A DNA stretch of 64,000 bases, taken from an uncultured Draconibacterium sp. GTDB lineage: Bacteria > Bacteroidota > Bacteroidia > Bacteroidales > Prolixibacteraceae. The notes under the pieces were generated by a model. That model did no database searches. It was not told the origin of the DNA and worked only from the letters and a program-made list of their open reading frames with translations. The stretch spans positions 1,116,001 through 1,180,000 of the forward strand of contig NZ_OY771649.1 of the NCBI RefSeq assembly GCF_963674925.1, in the 5' to 3' direction. The translations under genes were made by a program, and so were the position numbers. Below are positions 58,055-64,000 of this stretch, one piece after another; positions within the stretch are counted from its first letter, which is position 1, and each line of letters begins with the position of its first letter.

Positions 58055-58516
58055 TTAACCCCGAGAAACTTGTTTATTGTTATAATCGAATGAATTATCC
58101 GGATTAAAGAAATCGGCTAAAATCTCAGCATGGTCGAAGGCCAGTTCGGGTAAATCGCTAATAGGAAACCACTTTGCCTGTGCCGCATCATCGCTGCCTT
58201 TTACCGGCCTCTGTTCCTCCAACTCAACCGAATAAACCACTGAAATTGTTCGATGACGCGGATCACGGTTAATGGCATCATAAGCTCTAAACTGCCGCAT
58301 ATGTTCTACCTGCAAACCGGTTTCTTCCTCCAATTCCCGAATACAGGCTTTTTCAAGTGTTTCATCCATATCGACAAAACCTCCGGGCAAAGCCCATTTG
58401 TTTTTAAAGGGCTCTCTCCCCCGCTCAATCAGCAATACCGAAGTTTTTACTTCTGATTTTACAAAAACAATTGCATCAACAGTTAAGGCTGCACGTGGAT
58501 ATTTATAAGTATACAT
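58055..58516 (-). CDS. NUDIX hydrolase, ADP-ribose pyrophosphatase type
   Basis: This 153-residue NUDIX protein has a complete box, GGFVDMDETLEKACIRELEEETGL, with an intact REx2EE core. The first part (AALTVDAIVFVKSEVKTSVLLIERGREPFKNKWALPGG) is typical of ADP-ribose or 8-oxo nucleotide hydrolases. It is a single gene, convergent with the C69 peptidase. Confidence 0.95.
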   Translation of the reverse strand: MYTYKYPRAALTVDAIVFVKSEVKTSVLLIERGREPFKNKWALPGGFVDMDETLEKACIRELEEETGLQVEHMRQFRAYDAINRDPRHRTISVVYSVELEEQRPVKGSDDAAQAKWFPISDLPELAFDHAEILADFFNPDNSFDYNNKQVSRG

Positions 58517-58691
58517 GATTCAAGTAAAAAATAACAAGTTAATTGGCAAAAGTTGAGAACGGTTTTGTTGGTCGAATTGAAAATCGGCCAAAGCCAAATC
58601 CCGACTGAAGCGTTGTAGCTAAAGCTTGTCGGCAAGTTGAGTTTCAAACGATAAAATTCACTCTACCTAACATCAATCTTATCATAGGGCA

Positions 58692-58784
58692 TTACTTTTT
58701 TCGACCTGTTTTCCAGTGTTTTACAACCAGATAAATAGCGGCAACAAAAAGGGCAACGTAAATAACAAGCTCAATGTTTTCCAT
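58692..58784 (-). CDS. 30-residue single-pass membrane protein
   Basis: This small open frame on the minus strand (ATG 58782-58784, TAA 58692-58694) encodes 30 residues: MENIEL, then a 17-residue hydrophobic segment (VIYVALFVAAIYLVVKH), then the basic tail WKTGRKK. The ATG is one base after the stop codon of the upstream NlpC/P60 gene, so translation is likely coupled. The layout is a typical small membrane protein with positive inside. It has no homologue that I recognise. Confidence 0.7.
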   Translation of the reverse strand: MENIELVIYVALFVAAIYLVVKHWKTGRKK

Positions 58785-58785
58785 T

Positions 58786-59571
58786 TTATTCTATTATTTT
58801 CTTCATTACACGCATTTTGTGGGTATAACGTTGCGTATCGATATTAAAAATTCCAAACTGATCGACATTATCGATACGCACCTGCCCCGATGCATGAATG
58901 ATTTTATTTCGTTTCCAGATAATCCCCACATGAACAATATTTCCTTCGTCATCATCGAAAAAGGCAAGATCGCCGGGCTCAGCCTCGTCAACAAAACTCA
59001 TTGCCGTTCCAATTTTTACCTGCTCGCTGGCATCGCGTGGTAATTTAATGCCAATCATTTTGTAAATTATTTGGGTAAAACCACTGCAATCAACTCCAAA
59101 AGGAGTCCTCCCTCCCCACAAATACGGCGCATTAAAATATTTCAACGCCTGTTTTATGGCTATTTCCCTTGCATTTTTCAGTTTACCGTAAATCACCTCA
59201 CCGGTTGCCAGATACGTGTCTTGTATAACCGAAAACTGTTTTAGATAAGGCCGCCAAACCGGCAATGTACTTCCGGCGGCCAGCATAAGGTTTTGCTCTT
59301 CGTTAACCGGCACAATGGTAATAATATCGGATGTAATCGCTGTTGCGCTATTTTCAATTTTGTTTAATGTACGAACTGATATCGGCGTAATCATTTTTGT
59401 ATCAATCCAGCCTTCGTAACCATCGTAGGCCAGCTTAACGTTCGTCCAACCCACCATTTGTTCGCGCATTTCGAAGTGTTCACCAAAAAGAATCTGTGTA
59501 ACCATTTCGCTTTTTTCCGAAGGCTCAAGCCGAACAGGAATAATACTTAAATTGGAAATGCCGTAGTTCAT
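58786..59571 (-). CDS. NlpC/P60-family cell-wall hydrolase with SH3 domains
   Basis: This 261-residue protein has two N-terminal SH3-like domains (1 to about 130: SEMVTQILFGEHFEM, WTNVKLAYDGYEGWIDTKMI) and a C-terminal NlpC/P60 domain. The catalytic residues are the cysteine in GVDCSGFTQIIYKMIG, the histidine in IVHVGIIWK and a polar third residue in IIHASGQV. The architecture is that of YkfC-like gamma-D-glutamyl-L-diamino-acid endopeptidases that recycle peptidoglycan peptides. No obvious signal peptide is seen. I use the ATG at 59571 rather than the TTG at 59574. The downstream gene is the 30-residue membrane protein. Confidence 0.93.
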   Translation of the reverse strand: MNYGISNLSIIPVRLEPSEKSEMVTQILFGEHFEMREQMVGWTNVKLAYDGYEGWIDTKMITPISVRTLNKIENSATAITSDIITIVPVNEEQNLMLAAGSTLPVWRPYLKQFSVIQDTYLATGEVIYGKLKNAREIAIKQALKYFNAPYLWGGRTPFGVDCSGFTQIIYKMIGIKLPRDASEQVKIGTAMSFVDEAEPGDLAFFDDDEGNIVHVGIIWKRNKIIHASGQVRIDNVDQFGIFNIDTQRYTHKMRVMKKIIE

Positions 59572-59763
59572 CAATATTTTCTTAATTTTATTTTGTAAAA
59601 CAGGAACAGCACCTGTTTGAAGCGTATAGACACAAAACTAAGAAAAAATGGGCTTTACAAACTTATCTGCAAACCTTATTTGTCAACTAGATATTAAGAA
59701 GTAGTTTAAAAAGAAGCAGATGAGAGTGATGGTATTTTAAATCAAAATTTCGATATTCGGTAT

Positions 59764-61848
59764 ATGAAGAAATTAATGAGAAAACTAAAAAGCTACACCC
59801 GACTGCTTTTACAACTTTCGTTATTTGTACTTACTGCAGTGGCTTTATATTTAATTTTGCCCGGAGAACCAAAGTTTAAATACGAGTACCAGAGAGGGTT
59901 TCCGTGGCGCCACGAGAACCTGGTGGCACCTTTCGACTTTGCCATTTTAAAAACGGCAAACGAACTGGATGACGAAAAAGCGGAGCAAATCAATTCCCTT
60001 GTCCCCTATTTTTCAAACGATACTACCCAAAAAATTGAGAGTATAGCACGTCTTCGTCAGGATCTGGAACTTGATATTGACCCCACAAATGCCAATAAGA
60101 AAAAAATATTTAATGCTTTATCAACAAAACTCGATGAATTATACAGCAACGGTATTCTGCTTTTTTCAGTGGATATTTACGAAGAGCTAAAGGGTAAAGA
60201 AGAGATTAATAAACGTACCGGAAATATTGTTCAGAAAGAAGATGTCGACCAGTTGTATTCTGAAAAATCGGCTTACAATGCCCTGCAAAACACCCGCCAA
60301 AATCTGGTTAGCGAGGGCAACAATTTCCCGTGGCTGACCAATCTTAATCTTGAAAGGTACATAACAGCAAACCTTTCGTACGATAACGAAACCAGTCAGA
60401 AAGAAATTGATGAGATAACGCAATCCATATCAGCTACACGCGGGATGGTCAAACAAGGGCAACGTATTGTGCTGGAAGGCGAAATTGTGGATGCTGAAAG
60501 ATATCAAATGCTGGAATCGTTAAAAGCAAGTTACGAAAAAGAACGTGGCAACGATGTAAATCGTTATATGGTTTCCATCGGCAAAGTGTTGCTTATTTCG
60601 GTTCTGCTCAGCTTTATTTTTGTATTCCTTTTGCTGTATCGGCGCGATATTCTGCAGCACCTCAACAAATTAAGTTTCATGCTGATGCTAATGGTTGGAA
60701 TTATTCTTCTATCGAACTTTATAAACACTTTTCCAAACCTGCACATTTATATGGTTCCACTGGCGGTGTTCCCGATTATGATCAGAACATTTTTCGATTC
60801 CCGAACGGCCATTTTCACGCTCATTATCACCACGCTGTTAATGGGATTTTATGCTCCAAACAATTACGAATTTATACTGCTGCAAGTGTCGGCAGGCCTT
60901 ATTGCAGTTTTTAGCCTGAATAAAATGCATCGCCGCGTTCACCTGGTGTTGGCAGCCTTATGGGTATTTTTAACCTATATAATTGTCTTTACAGCGCTAA
61001 ATCTTATTCACGAAGGAACATTTATATCCTACGATTATTCGATGTTAAAATGGTTCGCCATTAGCAGTGTTCTTATTCTCTTGGTATATCCGCTGGTATA
61101 TATTTTCGAAAAACTTTTTGGATTTGTTTCGGATGTAACCTTAATCGAAATATCGGATAGTAACCAGCCATTATTGCGAAAACTGGCCGAGCAGGCGCCG
61201 GGTACATTTCAGCACTCGATGCAAATTGCCAACCTTGCCGAAGAGGTTATTCTGCGCATTGGAGGAAATCCGTTTTTGGTTCGCGCCGGCGCACTTTACC
61301 ATGATATTGGCAAAATTGGCCGCCCCAACTTTTTTATCGAAAACCAGGCCATGGGAATGAACCCTCATGACAGGATCAGTCATTTAAAAAGTGCCGAAGT
61401 GATTATCGACCACGTTAAAAACGGGGTTAAAATGGCACAAAAACATAAACTTCCGGCGGTTATAATCGAGTTTATTGCCACGCATCACGGAACCACAAAA
61501 GCAAAATACTTCTATCTGAAACACCAGGAACAAAATCCGGATCTGGAGATTGACGATAAGGACTTTATCTATCCGGGACCACTCCCACGTTCGAAAGAAG
61601 CGGCAGTGGTTATGCTTGTTGATGGAATTGAGGCTGCATCGCGCAGCATGAAAGAAAAAACGCACGAAAACCTAAAGGCTCTTGTTGATAGCATGATCGA
61701 CAAGAAAATTGAAGATAAACAGCTGGACGACTCAGACCTGACGTTCAGTGATATCAGTACAATTAAACGTACACTTTTAGAAAAACTGATAAATATTTAC
61801 CATATCAGAATTGAATATCCCGACGAAAAAAAGAGAAAAAAGCAGTAG
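59764..61848 (+). CDS. 7TM-HD cyclic-di-AMP phosphodiesterase, PgpH-like
   Basis: This 694-residue protein begins with a membrane helix, an extracytoplasmic domain of about 240 residues (the 7TMR-HDED extracellular region), seven membrane helices (about 265-455) and a cytoplasmic HD domain. The HD motif is GTFQHSMQIANLAEEVILRIG, RAGALYHDIGKIGRP, then HDRISHLKS and EFIATHHGTTKAKYFY. It matches PgpH, which hydrolyses cyclic-di-AMP. The histidine and aspartate residues for two metals are retained. It stands upstream of the S41 protease gene with no obvious link. Confidence 0.95.
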   Translation: MKKLMRKLKSYTRLLLQLSLFVLTAVALYLILPGEPKFKYEYQRGFPWRHENLVAPFDFAILKTANELDDEKAEQINSLVPYFSNDTTQKIESIARLRQDLELDIDPTNANKKKIFNALSTKLDELYSNGILLFSVDIYEELKGKEEINKRTGNIVQKEDVDQLYSEKSAYNALQNTRQNLVSEGNNFPWLTNLNLERYITANLSYDNETSQKEIDEITQSISATRGMVKQGQRIVLEGEIVDAERYQMLESLKASYEKERGNDVNRYMVSIGKVLLISVLLSFIFVFLLLYRRDILQHLNKLSFMLMLMVGIILLSNFINTFPNLHIYMVPLAVFPIMIRTFFDSRTAIFTLIITTLLMGFYAPNNYEFILLQVSAGLIAVFSLNKMHRRVHLVLAALWVFLTYIIVFTALNLIHEGTFISYDYSMLKWFAISSVLILLVYPLVYIFEKLFGFVSDVTLIEISDSNQPLLRKLAEQAPGTFQHSMQIANLAEEVILRIGGNPFLVRAGALYHDIGKIGRPNFFIENQAMGMNPHDRISHLKSAEVIIDHVKNGVKMAQKHKLPAVIIEFIATHHGTTKAKYFYLKHQEQNPDLEIDDKDFIYPGPLPRSKEAAVVMLVDGIEAASRSMKEKTHENLKALVDSMIDKKIEDKQLDDSDLTFSDISTIKRTLLEKLINIYHIRIEYPDEKKRKKQ

Positions 61849-61923
61849 AAATAAACGAAAACAACCCATACTGCGTTAAATAAGAATGATTGTAAAGAAA
61901 TTATGGACGTAAGAGAATACATT

Positions 61924-63333
61924 ATGAAAAATTTAGCAAGAACCACATTATTGTTATTTGTAGCCGTGGCTGTTTTTACGGCCTGCTCAAAAGACGATCC
62001 CACTCCCGACGGGCCGGAGGCTTCGGAGTACACAAAAAAGGTAAATCGTTTCATCAAAGCAGCAATGGATGATAAATATTTCTGGAACGAGGACATGCCC
62101 AACCTGAATTACAATTACGAAACCGATTCGAAAGAATATTTTTATAAATTATTAGACGAAGACGATAGATTTTCGTGGATTACAGATGATGTACAGGAGC
62201 TGTTAGCTAGTTTTGAGGGAAATGAAAAGTCGTTTGGCTGGTCGCTCGCCTTTTACAATATTACGGACATTGGAAAAATTGTTGCAATAGTAGAGTTTGT
62301 ATATCCAGAAACTCCTGCATCGGCGGCAGGTTTTAAGCGTGGAGACATAATACTTAAGGTTAATGGCAGTAGTTTATCGGAATCAAATTACAAAGATCTA
62401 CTAAACCTCGATCAAGTTGATGCTACTGTTGGTGTACCATCAGAAAACGATATAGTTGCTGACACTACAATACGTTTGATCTCCGATCAACTATCGCTAA
62501 ATCCTGTGTTAACCACCAACGTTGTAGAGCACGATGGAAGAAAAATTGGCTACCTTTTTTATGCCCAGTTTATTACAAACTACGATAACGACCTCGGTGC
62601 AGCATTCCAAAGTTTTATCAGCCAAAATGTTACTGACTTGGTAGTAGACCTTAGGTATAATCCCGGAGGCATGACAGAATCTGTCCGATACCTCGCGTCG
62701 TGTATTGCCCCCCTAGACGTGGTAAGTAGTGGCGAAGTACTTGTTAAAAAGATGTGGAACAGGTACTGGCAAGAATACTGGACCGACAGACAAATTATGA
62801 GTCAACTCGTATTATATTTCAAAAGTGATGTGCCATCCAAAATGGGACTAGATAGAGTGTATTTCCTTACCGGACCTTACACTGCATCGTCTTCAGAACT
62901 CACCATAACCGGTCTAAAACCTTATATGGATGAAGTGATAACCGTTGGCGATACCACCTATGGGAAATTTGTAGGCTCCCAAACCTTAGTACCTGAAATG
63001 TATTTAAACGATGCAGATGCCCAGGAAATTAGTAACTGGGCATTACAACCAATCGTTGTGCGTTTTGCTAATTCTGCCGGAGTAACCGACTTTGAAAATG
63101 GTTTTGCGCCGGATATTCTGGCCGATGATAATTTATTGAATGCTTTTCCTTTGGGCGATAAAAACGATCCGCTATTTAAAGCAGCCATCGAAGATATTAC
63201 CGGAACACCTGTTGTAGCCATGAAAAGTGCACCAAAAGTTAGTTTCAACTACAAAATGATTGATCGTGGTTTTTCACGCTTTGATGAAAACAAACGCCTT
63301 GCACCAATTAAGCTGGAAGAACCGGAGAAATAA
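61924..63333 (+). CDS. S41-family peptidase lipoprotein
   Basis: This 469-residue lipoprotein uses the ATG at 61924 (MKNLARTTLLLF), with the lipobox VFTAC (cysteine near 21). An N-terminal helical part (KKVNRFIKAAMDDKYFWNEDMPNL) precedes a PDZ domain (about 100-170: FVYPETPASAAGFKRGDIILKVNG) and the C-terminal-processing protease domain with VVDLRYNPGGMTESVRYLAS and the nucleophile serine region TGPYTASSSELTITGLKPY. It is exported to the periplasm or surface. It has a terminator at 63366-63398. Confidence 0.93.
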   Translation: MKNLARTTLLLFVAVAVFTACSKDDPTPDGPEASEYTKKVNRFIKAAMDDKYFWNEDMPNLNYNYETDSKEYFYKLLDEDDRFSWITDDVQELLASFEGNEKSFGWSLAFYNITDIGKIVAIVEFVYPETPASAAGFKRGDIILKVNGSSLSESNYKDLLNLDQVDATVGVPSENDIVADTTIRLISDQLSLNPVLTTNVVEHDGRKIGYLFYAQFITNYDNDLGAAFQSFISQNVTDLVVDLRYNPGGMTESVRYLASCIAPLDVVSSGEVLVKKMWNRYWQEYWTDRQIMSQLVLYFKSDVPSKMGLDRVYFLTGPYTASSSELTITGLKPYMDEVITVGDTTYGKFVGSQTLVPEMYLNDADAQEISNWALQPIVVRFANSAGVTDFENGFAPDILADDNLLNAFPLGDKNDPLFKAAIEDITGTPVVAMKSAPKVSFNYKMIDRGFSRFDENKRLAPIKLEEPEK

Positions 63334-63365
63334 GAGAAAGACAAATGATTATTGAAAATCAAACT

Positions 63366-63398
63366 AAAAAAAGGTGCTCAAAATGAGCACCTTTTTTG
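63366..63398. terminator. Bidirectional terminator between S41 and NigD-like genes
   Basis: AAGGTGCTCA pairs with TGAGCACCTT around a 3-nt loop, with an A run before and a T run after. It serves the two convergent genes. Confidence 0.93.
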
Positions 63399-63416
63399 TT
63401 TTACACTGTTTAATTC

Positions 63417-64000
63417 TTATGGTGTGGGCAATTCCAAACCGCTGTAATTAAATACACCGCTATCTTGATAAGCCACACCGTCATAATCGGTTGCAATCAC
63501 TTCAAAACGTACAGAATCCAGTCCATTAACACGCAGGCTGTTCAAACTAAACGATACATAAGCGGTATATCGAATCGACTCCTGATCGTCGTTTGCATTG
63601 TGTCTTAACTCCAACTGAATCGGCTGATCGTCGGCTGTTAATTCTCCCGGTTCTTTAACCAGGTTTAAAAAGTGGGTTTTATTGTACCCCCAGTATTTCA
63701 ACCTAAAATTCAGCAAACTATCTGAAATCCAGGCATCTTCAACAATTATCGGATCGTTACCAATACTATCTTCAATCTCTTCGGTAATGTCCAAAATTCC
63801 TTTCATCAAAACATCGCTGATATCATTTACCTTTACAAGGTAACGTTCAACTGCACTGCTGGTATCATCATCATCTAAAATGGTATAGTTCACCAAAACC
63901 CGGTCGCCATCAGAAAAATGAGAAGACCAACCAGGGCTTGACGCAGCCACTGGAATCAAAACAGAACCGTTGTCCATTACCAAACTAACTGCTCCGGCAT
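63417..64000 (-). CDS. NigD-like protein, 5' part beyond the window
   Basis: The frame remains open to position 64000 without a stop, so the start codon is outside; 194 residues are visible. The part DGDRVLVNYTILDDDDTSSAVERYLVKVNDISDVLMKGILDITEE, then NDPIIVEDAWISDSLLNFRLKYWGYNK and a C-terminal beta domain HNANDDQESIRYTAYVSFSLNSLRVNGLDSVRFEVIATDYDG, match NigD-like lipoproteins of Bacteroidota. The lipobox lies outside the window. Function is unknown, possibly related to bacteriocin or surface ligand binding. Confidence 0.88.
   Translation of the reverse strand, partial: AGAVSLVMDNGSVLIPVAASSPGWSSHFSDGDRVLVNYTILDDDDTSSAVERYLVKVNDISDVLMKGILDITEEIEDSIGNDPIIVEDAWISDSLLNFRLKYWGYNKTHFLNLVKEPGELTADDQPIQLELRHNANDDQESIRYTAYVSFSLNSLRVNGLDSVRFEVIATDYDGVAYQDSGVFNYSGLELPTP

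Noticed and set aside
1..64000. tRNA or rRNA genes, prophage or integrative element
   Set aside because: I saw no cloverleaf, rRNA, integrase, portal or conjugation genes in the window.

Overview
The window looks like a chromosomal segment of a marine or sediment member of the Bacteroidota, most likely near the Marinilabiliales/Prolixibacteraceae. The evidence is a T9SS C-terminal sorting domain protein, NigD-like, DUF5777 and 6-bladed beta-propeller lipoproteins, Bacteroidetes-type -33/-7 promoters, an absence of Shine-Dalgarno sequences, and an AT-rich composition. No tRNA or rRNA gene was seen.

Region 1 (1-9662) is a type II-C CRISPR-Cas locus. It has a 23-repeat array, cas2, cas1, and after two interposed genes (a REP-associated Y1 transposase and an unknown helical protein) a 1410-residue cas9, all on the minus strand. 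A tracrRNA lies upstream of cas9 on the plus strand. Between tracrRNA and cas9 are the 5' end of a second, lost cas9 and a second partial tracrRNA copy, so the effector appears to have been swapped. Six copies of one 33-bp palindrome lie at almost every gene junction here, one of them inside the transposase gene, and I saw none in the remaining 54 kb.

Region 2 (9737-18612) holds a TIM-barrel-like oxidoreductase of uncertain function and a TetR-controlled operon: LolA-like protein, two FtsX-type permeases, LolD-like ATPase, CAP-domain protein and an outer-membrane barrel. The TetR protein carries a canonical EF-hand loop. Region 3 (18775-26975) is mixed housekeeping: small unknown proteins, truncated hemoglobin, SSB, an NAD-binding epimerase-like protein, Nudix, beta-propeller lipoprotein, LytTR regulator and a GH88/105 hydrolase.

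Region 4 (27126-36361) is a histidine operon, hisG-D-C-B-H, behind a leader peptide and attenuator. It is interrupted by a DMT transporter, a GIY-YIG protein flanked by matching hairpins, purU, a four-helix-bundle protein and a thioredoxin-like protein, and is followed by an argB-like kinase. hisA, hisF and hisI are not present.

Region 5 (36668-50150) is the most striking part. An Fnr-like regulator with FNR-type cysteines and an adjacent FNR-box-like operator precede six multiheme or monoheme c-type cytochromes with 44 heme-binding motifs in total. They include a 19-heme protein fused to a membrane cytochrome b, and are accompanied by a DUF5777 outer-membrane barrel, a separate cytochrome b and a ResB-CcsA heme-attachment protein. 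No recognisable terminal reductase is present, so this is a candidate undescribed respiratory or extracellular electron-transfer pathway.

Region 6 (50167-64000) holds a T9SS-secreted protein, a probable Moco riboswitch with mobB-moeA-moaA-moaC-(MOSC-MogA), a C69 dipeptidase, a Nudix protein, an NlpC/P60 hydrolase coupled to a 30-residue membrane protein, a PgpH-like cyclic-di-AMP phosphodiesterase, an S41 protease and a NigD-like protein cut by the window edge.
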